DNA of 64,000 nt from Methanosarcina vacuolata Z-761 (GCF_000969905.1 NZ_CP009520.1:1178001-1242000); one strand, 5' to 3'; shown: positions 1 through 9,915, counted from the first letter of the stretch. Numbers and translations are program-made. The notes: a model not told the origin generated them from the sequence alone.

Positions 1-167
1 ATGCCTGGAATTACCTTTTCATTGGCATCTATATGCTGTTCAGTGGAACAGTCCCTGACAACTATGTGTTTTCTTCTGTTCCTTGCAGCTTTTTCCGGGA
101 GCACTTTTAACATTTCATCGACAAGTTTTTGTTCTTCTTCAATTCTGGCATCTATTTCTGCCCCCAT
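1..167 (-). CDS. nifD: Nitrogenase molybdenum-iron protein alpha chain, N-terminal part (cut by window edge)
   Basis: Only about the first 55 codons are inside the window. They read [20 protein letters not shown] and continue to a segment ending in HIDANEKVIPG, which matches the N-terminal region of NifD ahead of the P-cluster ligands. The ATG shares one base with the TAA stop of nifI2 (TAATG), so translation of the two is probably coupled. Its place after nifH-nifI1-nifI2 is the standard methanogen nif order. Together with NifK it would form the dinitrogenase tetramer carrying the FeMo cofactor. Identification rests on position as much as on the short sequence; the cofactor ligands lie outside the window. 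Confidence 0.88.
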   Translation of the reverse strand, partial: MGAEIDARIEEEQKLVDEMLKVLPEKAARNRRKHIVVRDCSTEQHIDANEKVIPG

Positions 168-544
168 TATACCAGCTCCTTATTTACAGTCGCCTCTCCG
201 CTTTCACCAGTCCGGATACGGATTGCTTCAGTAACGTCTGAAACGAAAATCTTTCCATCTCCTGCATTTCCGGTCTGGTTAACTTCTATGATTTTTTGGA
301 CCACTTCACTTACATTTTCGTCATCCACAACGATTGTGAACATTCGTTTTGGGATGAAGCGAATACAGGTCTCAGCTTCCTTTTCCGGATCTGGCAGAGG
401 GGGATTGAATTCATGGCAAAGCCCTCTTTGTTTTCCGCGGCCCATAACCCTTCTTACGGTAAAAGAAGGAAAGCCGCATTCAAGCAGGACATCTTTAGTT
501 CTCTGGGCTTTGTTCATCCTGATTATCGCAGTTATCTCTTTCAT
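167..544 (-). CDS. nifI2: Nitrogenase regulatory PII-like protein NifI2
   Basis: 125-residue PII/GlnB-family protein. It starts [20 protein letters not shown] and has the PII-type stretch [20 protein letters not shown] near the C terminus. The T-loop region (about residues 35-60) is longer and different from GlnK, as is usual for NifI2. In Methanococcus maripaludis NifI1 and NifI2 form a complex that inhibits dinitrogenase when ammonia is present and is released by 2-oxoglutarate; the same role is inferred here. An SD of GGAGG precedes the ATG. The gene lies 25 bp after nifI1, and its stop overlaps the nifD start, so it belongs to the nif operon. Confidence 0.93.
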   Translation of the reverse strand: MKEITAIIRMNKAQRTKDVLLECGFPSFTVRRVMGRGKQRGLCHEFNPPLPDPEKEAETCIRFIPKRMFTIVVDDENVSEVVQKIIEVNQTGNAGDGKIFVSDVTEAIRIRTGESGEATVNKELV

Positions 545-569
545 AGGATTTTCCTCCGAAAATCCGGCT

Positions 570-887
570 TTAAAGTCCTGGTTTTCCAGTCCTTATGGTA
601 TAGGCTTCTTCCACAGGGGTTACGAAGATCCTACCGTCTCCGTATTTTCCAGTCCTGGCGGACTCCATTATAGTCTTTATAGCCCTGTCTTTATGTTCGT
701 CTTCTACCACCATTAGAAGCATGGTCTTCTGCAGTTCATCATAGTTGATGTCTGCTATATGGATCCCTTTCTGCTTCCCTCTTCCGAAGACTTCCATTTT
801 TGTAAGAGAAATACAACCTTCTTTTTCAAGGCTCTCGATAACTTTGGTTTCCATTCCTGGTCTGATGATTGCACGTATCATCTGCAT
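570..887 (-). CDS. nifI1: Nitrogenase regulatory PII-like protein NifI1
   Basis: PII-family protein of about 105 residues beginning [20 protein letters not shown] and ending with the PII C-terminal signature [20 protein letters not shown]. The frame is open a further 8 codons upstream to a TTG, but AAGGAG lies about 9 nt before the ATG at 887, so the ATG is taken as the start. It is the partner of NifI2 in post-translational nitrogenase switch-off (family knowledge from M. maripaludis). It lies between nifH and nifI2 on the same strand, in the order typical of methanogen nif operons. Confidence 0.93.
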   Translation of the reverse strand: MQMIRAIIRPGMETKVIESLEKEGCISLTKMEVFGRGKQKGIHIADINYDELQKTMLLMVVEDEHKDRAIKTIMESARTGKYGDGRIFVTPVEEAYTIRTGKPGL

Positions 888-943
888 AATTTTTAACTCC
901 TTTTCACTCAATAATTATATATTTACAGTTCCGAACTCAACCA

Positions 944-1840
<897 letters not shown>

Positions 1841-1959
1841 TTTCTCTTCGTGAGATCTCTATTATAACTAATTGACTTTATTTGTGAGTTTCAGGAAAGA
1901 ATTAATAAACAATTCCCTGTAAATTGCAGAGCTAAAAAGAATAACAGGAAGACCCTTTG

Positions 1960-3150
1960 ATGATCCCTGAAGCCTCTTATGATGTAATCGTTGTTGGCGC
2001 AGGCCCTGCAGGTTCTACAGCCGCAATGTATGCTGCAAAGAAAGGCGCCTCGGTGCTTCTTCTTGATAAAAAAAGAGAAATAGGGAGCCCTATTCAGTGT
2101 GCCGGCTTCCTCCCCGATGCTTCGGAAGTCCAGGCCCTGATCCGTGAAGCCAGGCTCCCAGACACACTGAAAAACTACCCTGATTCCTGTGTGCTGCAGC
2201 GTATTGATACTCAGCGTATTGTCACTCCAAACTGTAATACAAAAGAGTTCGCTGTCAGGGGGACAGTCCTCGACCGGCGCAGGTATGACCAGTTCCTTGC
2301 CGAACAGGCAGCAAAAACAGGAGCGGAACTGATGATTAAAACCCGCGTAACGAAAATTGAGGGAACAACTGTTGAAACTTCAGGAGTCTTTGGGAAACAC
2401 AGAATTAAAGCAAAAGCGATTATTGGAGCTGATGGTCCCAATTCCCTTGTAGCAAAATCAAAAGGTCTTGCCCTTAAGCCCGAATCAAGGGAAACATCGG
2501 TTGCTCTCGAATACCAGGTCAGAAATGTGGATATTGATCCCTCTTCCCTGGAAATGTATTTCGGAAAGGATTTTGTGCCTGGTGGCTATGCATGGATTTT
2601 TCCCGAAGGCCAGGACCGGGCAAATGTTGGAATCGGTATCCGAAGCGGTATGGCTGAGAAAGGTGTTTCTGCAAAAGAGTACCTGCACCGTTTTATGCGT
2701 GACCATCCGCTTGCAGGACCAAAACTGAAAAACTGCATAATTATGAACGTTATTGCAGGCATTATCCCTGTAAATGGCGCTCCTGAAAGAACCTCAACTG
2801 AAAACACGCTGATTGTAGGGGACGCAGCAGGTCATGTTTTTGCAACAAACGGGGGTGGAATTCCTCCTGCAATGATTGCGGGAAAAGTAGCGGGAGAAAC
2901 TGCAGCCGAGTTTACATTCGGGATGTGCCGGCTTGAAGACTACGACCGCCGCTGGCGAGCTCAGTTCGGACCCACACTGGAAACATCGGTACAGGCAAGG
3001 AAGCTTATGGATGGGATTATGAAATCCGATACTCTGATGAATGCAGCTTTCAAACTCATTTCTCCTGAACATATGAAAGTCATGCAATGCGGTAAACTCC
3101 CAGGGCCCGTAAAAATTGGACTCCAGGCGCTGAACCGCGGAAAGAAATAA
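1960..3150 (+). CDS. Geranylgeranyl reductase family FAD-dependent oxidoreductase
   Basis: 396-residue flavoprotein. The N-terminal dinucleotide-binding motif is VVGAGPAGST (residues 10-19). It is followed by the QCAGFLP cysteine segment, GADGPNS, the substrate-site motif YAWIFPEG and the second FAD motif GDAAGHVFATNGGG. This is the archaeal geranylgeranyl/digeranylgeranylglycerophospholipid reductase family, which saturates isoprenoid chains of membrane lipids. Methanosarcinas have several paralogues, so the exact substrate is not fixed. A TTG lies one codon upstream, but the ATG at 1960 has CAGGAAG about 9 nt before it. It is transcribed divergently from the nif operon and followed by a 29-bp tandem array. 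Confidence 0.9.
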   Translation: MIPEASYDVIVVGAGPAGSTAAMYAAKKGASVLLLDKKREIGSPIQCAGFLPDASEVQALIREARLPDTLKNYPDSCVLQRIDTQRIVTPNCNTKEFAVRGTVLDRRRYDQFLAEQAAKTGAELMIKTRVTKIEGTTVETSGVFGKHRIKAKAIIGADGPNSLVAKSKGLALKPESRETSVALEYQVRNVDIDPSSLEMYFGKDFVPGGYAWIFPEGQDRANVGIGIRSGMAEKGVSAKEYLHRFMRDHPLAGPKLKNCIIMNVIAGIIPVNGAPERTSTENTLIVGDAAGHVFATNGGGIPPAMIAGKVAGETAAEFTFGMCRLEDYDRRWRAQFGPTLETSVQARKLMDGIMKSDTLMNAAFKLISPEHMKVMQCGKLPGPVKIGLQALNRGKK

Positions 3151-3165
3151 TCTGGATGGAAATAT

Positions 3166-3310
3166 GGAGAAAAGAATAAGTTGTGTGAAAAACCGGAGAA
3201 AGGAATAAGTTGTACGAAAAACCGGAGAAAGGAATAAGTTGTACGAAAAACCGGAGAAAAGAATAAGTTGTATGAAAAACCGGAGAAAAGAATAAGTTGT
3301 ATGAAAAACG
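3166..3310. repeat. 29-bp tandem repeat, 5 copies
   Basis: Five consecutive 29-bp units begin at 3166, 3195, 3224, 3253 and 3282. The core is GGAGAAARGAATAAGTTG followed by a short variable part and GAAAAACC. Copies differ by one to three substitutions. The array starts 16 bp after the stop of the reductase gene. The period is not a multiple of three and no gene reads through it. Confidence 0.93.
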
Positions 3311-3470
3311 AAGAAAAGAAGAATAGGTGCGCAAAAGAGCGATTATTTAGTCGTGTCTCGCATACACCGTTCCAAGTTTTACCTGTAGAATAATTTCTCT
3401 ACAGAACCCCAGACTCAGAGTTCAATAGCAAAGTCAAGCGGCTCTTGTAGCATTTGCAGCTTCCAGAGCA

Positions 3471-3509
3471 AAACTTGACAATAGAATACAGATTTCTATT
3501 GTCAAGTTT
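3471..3509. other. Perfect 16-bp inverted repeat (hairpin) in spacer
   Basis: AAACTTGACAATAGAA (3471-3486) is matched by its exact reverse complement at 3494-3509 with a 7-nt loop. A smaller hairpin (CTGTAGA/TCTACAG, 3383-3404) lies upstream. The spacer between the convergent reductase and TPR genes (3311-3620) shows nothing else recognisable. It may be a bidirectional terminator or the end of a lost mobile element; the sequence alone does not decide. Confidence 0.6.
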
Positions 3510-3620
3510 ATATGATTAAAAACGTCATCAGTAAATGTAATCTGTTGCAGTTGACGGATTTATCCCACCAATAAAGTAGTGGGGATTCTCCTTCGCTGTT
3601 TTAAAATTAAGTTACTTCCT

Positions 3621-3980
3621 TTACATTTCTTTCTCTTCTGTAATTGATTCTCCTCCTCTTTCTCCGGCTTTTGCTTCGGATACCCTCATCTTTCTTAATT
3701 CGGTTTCTGCATCTTCTTTATTGTACTTTGCTTCCGGGTAGACAGGCCGTATCTCAAGGGCTTTATCAAAAGAGGCAATAGCTTCTTCGTATCTTCCGAG
3801 AATTACATATTCAAGTCCTCTGAGGTTCCAGACTCCTGCAAAATCAGGTTTCAGCTTCAGAACCTTATCAAAATACTCAATCTTTTTTTCGGGATCGGTT
3901 TCGCTGGTCGCAAGCCTGTACCATTCCTCTGCGGTCTTGCCCTCAATTTTCTTTTTGAATAAGCTGTCTAGAAAGCCCAA
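3621..3980 (-). CDS. Small TPR-repeat protein
   Basis: About 119 residues: a short hydrophobic/basic N terminus (GFLDSLFKKK), two tetratricopeptide repeats (around residues 22-90, with the WNLRGLEYVILGRYEEAIAS type signature) and a charged tail rich in Glu and Lys. TPRs bind other proteins; the partner is unknown. The start is a TTG at 3980, chosen because GGGAG lies about 8 nt upstream; a GTG three codons earlier at 3989 falls inside that SD. It is a single gene on the minus strand and no operon partner is evident. Confidence 0.75.
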   Translation of the reverse strand: MGFLDSLFKKKIEGKTAEEWYRLATSETDPEKKIEYFDKVLKLKPDFAGVWNLRGLEYVILGRYEEAIASFDKALEIRPVYPEAKYNKEDAETELRKMRVSEAKAGERGGESITEEKEM

Positions 3981-4250
3981 TAATATCACTCCCTATTTAG
4001 AAGATTGGTCTGGAGGTAGAAATAGATGATTCTTCTTTTAGCCGAAGTAGCAAAAAGAAAATTAAATAAAAAGCTGGAATAAAAATAGTATATGTGAAAT
4101 AAAAGAAGGATGTCAAACCGAAACATTAAGGATGAAATATCTAAACATAAACGGGGTCAGACGCCGGAAAATAGTATTGAAAATGCAAAATGTTAACAAA
4201 TTAAGGACATTTAAAAATAAGGACATTTAAAAAAGAAAAAATTTAGGAGT

Positions 4251-5156
4251 TTACTGTGAAAGCATTTCTGTTTCATTAAGTAAGCTTCTAAAGTCGGAAG
4301 TAATCATCATTTTGGTAATGTTTCCTGAGGTAGTTACGTTGTAGGTTACTCCGCGTTCGGTGGAGTTTGCCTGCAGAGCCTTAATCTCATCAGTGAAGTT
4401 GGATTCGGGATTAAGGTAAAGGAACGTCTGACTGTAACTGCCGTCATCCAGTTTTTTGATATCCATGTAGCGTTGATCGGCCGGAAAAGTAGAATTATTT
4501 GTCTTTACGGTCAATTCCTGGTAGAGGCTTCCTTCAGTATTCGCCTGGCTCAGGAGGCTATTGTATTCGGTTGAAGCAGTTGCGTTTCCTTGCAGCACAT
4601 CAATCACATCTTGCACGCTCTGGCGAGAACCAAGGATCACAGGGCTTCCGGCTACATTCCAAATGTCATAGGTATTATTTGTCCTTGCAAGGAGACTGTA
4701 GTTATCGTACTGGACTGCTCCCCAGGGCATTATCATTTTATGCTCCGGAATCTGGTGGAGTTCGAACCCATTACCATCAGCATAACGTGCCCCATAGCGT
4801 TTGGTTACGTCTGCCCCATATAGAGAATACATAATTGTTTGATTCCCAAAGAATTGTTCAAATGGAGTCCCTGTCGTTCTCTGAAGGTCTACATATGAAG
4901 CGCTTACTACCCCTTCAGGGGACATGTTTAACCCGTCGGCAATGGAGTTGAATTCATGGTGGACCTGTCTGCCAGGAATTTGAGAAAAAGCGATCGTATT
5001 ATTTTCCTCCAGATTTCCGGAAGAAGAAGCATTATCACTCTTATCTTTATTTGAGTTACCTGAAAAGAAGATCGCACCGGCTGACAAAAGCATTGTGAAT
5101 GCCAAAAAAACAGCCAGATATCTCTGGTTTTTTGTTGCTGGGTCCTTTTGTTTCAT
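4251..5156 (-). CDS. Predicted membrane-anchored extracytoplasmic protein, unknown function
   Basis: 301 residues. Basic N terminus, then a hydrophobic segment (about residues 11-31, ending in LLSAGAIFFSG), then a Ser/Asn/Asp-rich linker and a soluble domain rich in Asn and Thr with many N-x-S/T sites (for example NATAS, NNSTF, NVTTS). This suggests a surface protein anchored by one N-terminal helix or with its signal removed. I do not recognise the domain. The ATG at 5156 is preceded by GAGG at about 8 nt; a TTG one codon earlier is less likely. A four-copy 51-bp tandem repeat lies directly upstream. Confidence 0.7.
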   Translation of the reverse strand: MKQKDPATKNQRYLAVFLAFTMLLSAGAIFFSGNSNKDKSDNASSSGNLEENNTIAFSQIPGRQVHHEFNSIADGLNMSPEGVVSASYVDLQRTTGTPFEQFFGNQTIMYSLYGADVTKRYGARYADGNGFELHQIPEHKMIMPWGAVQYDNYSLLARTNNTYDIWNVAGSPVILGSRQSVQDVIDVLQGNATASTEYNSLLSQANTEGSLYQELTVKTNNSTFPADQRYMDIKKLDDGSYSQTFLYLNPESNFTDEIKALQANSTERGVTYNVTTSGNITKMMITSDFRSLLNETEMLSQ

Positions 5157-5190
5157 CAATGAAACCTCATTACATAAAATTAATTTTTCG

Positions 5191-5392
5191 GACAGTAGAA
5201 ATCATGCATATGATATCTAAACATATTGTCTTAAACATTTGACCATAGAAATCATGCACCTGATATCTAAACATATCGGCTTGAACATTCTGACAGTAAA
5301 AATCACGTACTTGATATCTAAACATATCGACTTAAACATTCTGACAGTAAAAATCACGTACTTGATATCTAAACATACCGACTTAAACATAC
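5191..5392. repeat. 50/51-bp tandem repeat, 4 copies
   Basis: Copies begin at 5191, 5241, 5292 and 5343. Each reads GACAGTARAAATCAYGYA, then CTTGATATCTAAACATA, then a short part ending in TTAAACAT. The two inner copies are nearly identical and the first is the most divergent. The array fills most of the 5157-5518 spacer, upstream of the anchored surface protein and downstream of pyruvate kinase, so it may overlap the surface-protein promoter. No coding potential was recognised. Confidence 0.92.
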
Positions 5393-5518
5393 TGGTTTGA
5401 GATTTGTTAAGATAAGAACTTTTCCTGATATTTTTCTCATAAAACCGAGTACTGAATCTAAGATCTGGAATTGGGTTTAAACTGGGGTTGTTTGCCACGA
5501 ATGGATAGACCGACTTTT

Positions 5519-6952
5519 TCACTCAAGGGTGAGGATTTTAAGCATATTTGTGCCTCCGGGTTTTCCTGAAGACGGGCCCTGGGTGAAAACAACAATGTCT
5601 CTGCTTTTAACAAATCCAAGTTCTTTGGCTTTCTCAGTAGTCTCTTTTTCCCAGCTTTCAATATTTTCTTTTACAGCAACAGGATAAACACCATAGGATA
5701 AAGAGAGGAAGCTGCAGGTTCTCGGGACGCGGCTGAAAGCAAGGATCCAGGTATCAGGCTTAAAACGCGAGATCCTGCGGGGTGTTGCTCCACTTCGGGT
5801 TGGGGTCAGTACGGCTGCAACCGGCAGTTTTTGCAGGGCTTCATGCACCTGGAGGGGTATTACCTCATCCACTGACATCTCTCTTGCTGTTATGCCCTTG
5901 AGAATAGTGTCAAGTCCCCATTTTGTCCTGGAACGCCAGTTTTCTGTGGTTTTTGCAATTTTTGCCATCATTTCAACAGCTTCCACAGGATAATTCCCAA
6001 CTGCCGTCTCTTCCGAAAGCATGACAGCATCCGTGCCATCAAGGATTGCATTGGCAACATCGGTTGCTTCTGCGCGGGTAGGCCTTATATTATCAGTCAT
6101 TGAGGCCAGCATTTGAGTGGCTGTAATTACCGGAATTCCAAGAAGTTTTGCGCTATAGATAAGTTCCTTCTGGACTGAAGGAACTTCCTGGATAGGTATT
6201 TCGACCCCAAGATCTCCTCTGGCAATCATGAGAGCATCGGTTTCTTTTAGAATTTCCTGGATATTCTCGACAGCCTGCCTGCGTTCGATTTTAGCAACAA
6301 TATATACAGACTTTTCTTTAGCTGCAGCAAAATTCCGGACCTTACGAATATCTTCCGCACTTTCTATAAAAGAAATGCTGAAAGTGTCGATCCCCTCGCG
6401 AAGGGCAAAATCAAGAATTTCAAGATCCCTTCCCGTTATAGGATCAACTAAGATCTTTGCCCCTGGTAGATTTAGCCCTTTATGAGAATAGAGTGGACCC
6501 CCTATAAGGACCTCACAACGCACATCTTTTCCCGAAATTTCCAGGCAGCGAAGCTGGATAAACCCGTCGTTTAAGTAAATAAGGCTCCCTGGAGCCACGC
6601 TTTCCGGAAGCTGCTTGTAGCTTACAGGAATGCGTGTATCATTTCCGGCAGTCTCGTCAACCGTAAGGGTCACAGGGTTTCCTTTATGGAGCACGATAGG
6701 TTCTTTTTCCAGTTTGCCTATACGGATCTTAGGGCCTGGCAGGTCGGCGAGAATCGCAACTGTCCTGTCAAGTTCCTCTGCAACCTTGCGGACTCTCCGG
6801 ATTACTTCGCCATGGCTTTCGAAACTCCCGTGGGAAAAATTGATCCTCGCCACGTTCATGCCAGCAAGTACAAGTTTCCTGATCATTTCCTCGGAAGAGG
6901 AAGCAGGGCCTATGGTGCAGACGATCTTTGTTTTATGGTCCGGAATTTGCAT
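5519..6952 (-). CDS. pyk: Pyruvate kinase
   Basis: 477 residues, the usual length. Catalytic barrel motifs seen: KIVCTIGPAS and NVARINFSHGS at the N terminus, ADLPGPKIRIG, the signature around IVAKIERRQAVENI with the catalytic lysine, MIARGDLGVEIP and ITATQMLASM, followed by a C-terminal domain. It converts phosphoenolpyruvate and ADP to pyruvate and ATP. The frame is open 12 codons further upstream, but the ATG at 6952 begins MQIPDHKTKIVC and has AAAGGT about 9 nt before it. It lies 86 bp downstream of the aldolase gene on the same strand, probably a glycolytic pair. Confidence 0.96.
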   Translation of the reverse strand: MQIPDHKTKIVCTIGPASSSEEMIRKLVLAGMNVARINFSHGSFESHGEVIRRVRKVAEELDRTVAILADLPGPKIRIGKLEKEPIVLHKGNPVTLTVDETAGNDTRIPVSYKQLPESVAPGSLIYLNDGFIQLRCLEISGKDVRCEVLIGGPLYSHKGLNLPGAKILVDPITGRDLEILDFALREGIDTFSISFIESAEDIRKVRNFAAAKEKSVYIVAKIERRQAVENIQEILKETDALMIARGDLGVEIPIQEVPSVQKELIYSAKLLGIPVITATQMLASMTDNIRPTRAEATDVANAILDGTDAVMLSEETAVGNYPVEAVEMMAKIAKTTENWRSRTKWGLDTILKGITAREMSVDEVIPLQVHEALQKLPVAAVLTPTRSGATPRRISRFKPDTWILAFSRVPRTCSFLSLSYGVYPVAVKENIESWEKETTEKAKELGFVKSRDIVVFTQGPSSGKPGGTNMLKILTLE

Positions 6953-7038
6953 ATTTTCACGACCTTTAATGCCCAACCTATTAATCAATGCAGCCTTAAG
7001 AATTCGTATTGATATTCTGCAGGCTTCTATAGATATTA

Positions 7039-7962
7039 TTATTTGCCCTTATAGATATTAAGGGCATCTGCGACGCTTGCATCTTCAACTGTTATTGCAT
7101 AGACAGCATTACACATGCGGACAGCTTCATCAAGAGGCTTCTGGTGAATGTTTCTTCCGGTTGCATTTCCCTGTGCTCCGGAAACATGAATCTGGTCATA
7201 GAGCTTTTTCAGGAAAGCTTCAGCTTCGTCACTGGAACCGCCTGCGCAAACGACCTTAGTACGCCCTGCAGCTTTGATAGCTTCCTTAAAGACCTCGGCA
7301 GACTTTGCCCCTTCTTTTTTCGGGTAATTGACCTTTACAAAGTCCGTACCAAGGCAGGCTCCGACTCCTGTTGCTCCTGCAATAAGGTGTGGGTCTTTTT
7401 CATCTTTTACAGCTTCACCGCGTGGGTAGATCCAGAGCACGGATAACAGTCCATGCTGGTGAGCATCATAAATTACCTGAGCGGCCTGAACAAGCATGTC
7501 AGCTTCGAATTCGCTGCCAAGATAGATTGTATATCCTACGCCAAGGATATTGAGCCCACTGTTTTCCTTAAACTCAACGACCTGGTCAATGTCATACCAG
7601 AGGTTGCTAAAAGGATCAGCCTGTGCAGTCTCGACGAGATTGGTCTTGGAGTTTACCTTTACAAGATATGGCAAGTCCCTATAGTCCATGCCGTAGCGGG
7701 CAATAAGTCCGAGCTGGGTTGCAAAAACTCCGATTTTTGACTGGGATGCTATCCTGAAAAGGTGTTCGGGATCAGCATCATCCACAGGGACCCCTTCGCC
7801 GTAAAAATCATCGTTCAGATGCTCTACTTTCTGGTCGCCTGCAAAAAGCATTAGCCTGCCGGTTCCCCGGGTCATCTCCATATAATTGTTCGCGTACGTT
7901 TCACGCATTGCTTTCGGGACATCCAGAGGTACGGTTACATCCTCTTTGTTAATTAAAACCAT
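7039..7962 (-). CDS. Archaeal class I fructose-bisphosphate aldolase family protein
   Basis: 307 residues of the DhnA/FbaB-like class I aldolase family, which forms a Schiff base with substrate. The candidate lysine is in TDFVKVNYPKK (about residue 205). Other family segments are LFAGDQKVEHLN and VVCAGGSSDEAEAF, the latter a phosphate-binding loop. It likely splits or forms fructose 1,6-bisphosphate in glycolysis/gluconeogenesis. GAGGT precedes the ATG by about 9 nt. Pyruvate kinase follows on the same strand. Some members of this family make other aldol products, for example in aromatic amino acid synthesis, so the exact substrate is inferred. Confidence 0.85.
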   Translation of the reverse strand: MVLINKEDVTVPLDVPKAMRETYANNYMEMTRGTGRLMLFAGDQKVEHLNDDFYGEGVPVDDADPEHLFRIASQSKIGVFATQLGLIARYGMDYRDLPYLVKVNSKTNLVETAQADPFSNLWYDIDQVVEFKENSGLNILGVGYTIYLGSEFEADMLVQAAQVIYDAHQHGLLSVLWIYPRGEAVKDEKDPHLIAGATGVGACLGTDFVKVNYPKKEGAKSAEVFKEAIKAAGRTKVVCAGGSSDEAEAFLKKLYDQIHVSGAQGNATGRNIHQKPLDEAVRMCNAVYAITVEDASVADALNIYKGK

Positions 7963-8346
7963 ATGTATAAACCTCAGTTTTATTGAATCATAATTAGTTG
8001 GATGGTAGTAATACTGTTAAAGTGTATTTATGTATTATCTATAATTCTTCTTACTACCTTATCCCTCTCAGGAAATTTATAATTTTTCCGCTCAGTATTG
8101 GCGCATGTCTATTCAGGAGTCGAATTTATTAATATTCTGCTGAAAATTCGGACTCCACAAAGTGATTTATAAAAAAGAATTTGACTATGAACTGGACTCA
8201 GAAAATCTAAAATTTAATTAATAGGCAGGCGAAGATAAGATAAAATCTAAAGCCGAGTTTAGAAAAAAATTTTCAACTTCAATTGACAAAAAGCAAAACA
8301 GCAAGAGAATAATAATTTGAATTTAATTAAAAACGTAAGAGTCTTA
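7963..8346. other. Spacer between aldolase gene and tRNA cluster
   Basis: 384 bases, AT-rich, with no open frame that resembles a protein. It should hold the promoter of the minus-strand aldolase gene. I see no repeat or structured RNA. Confidence 0.5.
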
Positions 8347-8419
8347 CGCCGCTTGCAGGGCTCGAACCTACGACATTCTGGTTAACAGCCAGACACTCTA
8401 CCAACTGAGTTAAAGCGGC
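8347..8419 (-). tRNA. tRNA-Asn (anticodon GTT)
   Basis: On the minus strand a 73-nt cloverleaf reads GCCGCTTTAACTCAG at the 5' end. It has a 7-bp acceptor stem (GCCGCTT/AAGCGGC), anticodon loop CTGTTAA giving GTT, the T arm GTTCGAGC and discriminator G. No CCA is encoded. An identical gene lies at 8684-8756. Confidence 0.96.
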
Positions 8420-8490
8420 TTTTCGATAGGAAAGTTATTATTCTACTCTTGAACCTTCTTATACAAGAGATTCTTTGGATATATAGTTTA

Positions 8491-8565
8491 TGGGCCTGAC
8501 CGGATTTGAACCGGTGACCGCTCGGTTATGAGCCGAGCGCTCTAACCTGACTGAGCTACAGGCCC
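8491..8565 (-). tRNA. tRNA with CAT anticodon (Met or Ile2)
   Basis: 75-nt cloverleaf on the minus strand with a perfect 7-bp acceptor stem GGGCCTG/CAGGCCC, anticodon stem CTCGG/CCGAG, loop CTCATAA and T arm GGTTCAAAT. Archaea have three CAT tRNAs: initiator Met, elongator Met and Ile2 (agmatidine-modified). It lacks the AGCGGG-type initiator acceptor. The GGGCC acceptor and CUCGG anticodon stem resemble isoleucine tRNAs, so Ile2 is my favoured reading, but elongator Met is not excluded. Confidence 0.9.
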
Positions 8566-8683
8566 TTATCGATTCTATGATGTTATTAGTAGCTTATAGT
8601 ATGGTTTAAATAATAAAGTTTTTGCATATGTTATATCTATTCTGGAAAGAATTGTGTAAGAAATAAGAAATGCAAAAATTTTA

Positions 8684-8756
8684 CGCCGCTTGCAGGGCTC
8701 GAACCTACGACATTCTGGTTAACAGCCAGACACTCTACCAACTGAGTTAAAGCGGC
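8684..8756 (-). tRNA. tRNA-Asn (anticodon GTT), second copy
   Basis: Identical over its 73 nt to the tRNA-Asn at 8347-8419, with the same acceptor stem, GTT anticodon and discriminator. Apart from a few adjoining bases the flanks differ, so it looks like a gene duplicate and not part of a larger repeat. The three tRNAs are on the same strand and may share a promoter upstream of 8756. Confidence 0.96.
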
Positions 8757-9298
8757 TCATACAATCGGATGTGGTTGTTACCCACCTCATCGCGAACACT
8801 CCTAAAGCGATAATATTATTTATATATTTCGCTTTGAGGGGTTTCCACAACCATTTATGCGCCGGGAAATCTGATGAAGCAGATGTTTGTTAACTCAGAA
8901 TAGTACCATCTGGTTAGAAATATTGTATTCCAGTCCGTTTATTTGGATCATATTCAATACATTAATATTCAATAATATTCAATATATTATTTTTTTTATT
9001 TGTATATTTTTTATTTGTATATTTTTCTTTTTTGCTATTTGCAACCGTTAGGTCGTCCTTTATTATTTGGTTGATATTATTCCCAAGATGCTCGTAAAGT
9101 AGTTTTTAGGTCATTTTGTTCCGATCCTCAGTGCAACTGAAGCTGACTTGCGTTTCTTGCACAAAAACGCAAGTATTTGTCATTGAATACTTAACCATGG
9201 CAATATCAACCATATAACACTGGACGACCGAAATTGCCTATAACTTCTTTTTTTAGATTATCAATTTTTATCGAATTAATAATATATATCTAAAAATT
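8757..9298. other. Spacer upstream of tRNA cluster
   Basis: 542 bases, strongly AT-rich around 8940-9030, with short iterations of TTTTTATTTGTATA near 8990. No gene or RNA recognised. The proximal part should contain the tRNA promoter. Confidence 0.45.
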
Positions 9299-9373
9299 TA
9301 TATGGGTCTTCGTCATTCCCTATGGATAAGATGATTTTCAATTCAAGACCGCATTGGTTTTTATGAGAATATT

Positions 9374-9792
9374 ATGAGGATATCCACACAAAACAACGAA
9401 GAACCTTATATATTTATACTATTGGGAAACGAGGTCCAAAACCACGATTCATTAACGTTGCTTGTACGAACAAAAACTGCAAACTCTATGGTCTTACTAA
9501 CCAAGGCAATGTTGTTGGAAATGGAACTTACATAAGTCGTGGAGAAAAAACAAGAAGATATCTTTGCCGCAATTGCAGTAAAGTATTCAACGACCATACA
9601 GATACTTTTTATCATAATCTTCGGAAAGCTGAGAAAACTATTGATTTAGCTTTAAAAATGTCTATGAAAGGTATGAGCATTGAAGACATTGCCGATGTTT
9701 TAGAGGTAGAATCTGCCAGTGTAAAACGATGGTTAGCTCGTGCAGCTAACCAATGCGATAAAGTAAATGACAGTATGTTGCGGATAAGTTAG
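9374..9792 (+). pseudogene. IS1-like transposase, N-terminal fragment (frameshifted)
   Basis: Reading starts at ATG 9374 (MRISTQNNEEPY). A one-base frame change near 9421-9427 is needed to continue into the zinc-ribbon part, where CTNKNC and YLCRNCSK give two CxxC-type pairs. A helix-turn-helix part follows, with MSMKGMSIEDIADVLEVESA and VKRWLARAAN. The frame ends at the stop at 9790. This is the usual zinc ribbon plus HTH arrangement of IS1-type transposases; the catalytic core is lost here. Confidence 0.75.
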
Positions 9793-9915
9793 TTGAGTCA
9801 GTTAAAAACATCTTTCTTATAAAATCCCTCTTTTAGGCAGGATAACAACAGAATTTCAAGAAAAACAATAGGGTTTTCAAAAACGAAAAAATGGTTAGAG
9901 TATCAAATGAGGTTA

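Noticed and set aside
5191-5392. Possible CRISPR array (51-bp period)
   Set aside because: The whole 51-bp unit is conserved between copies, so there is no repeat/spacer division.
5217-5522. Open frame through the 51-bp repeat (101 codons, minus strand)
   Set aside because: A 51-bp period is divisible by three, so a frame stays open by repetition alone; one copy is 50 bp and no SD is present.
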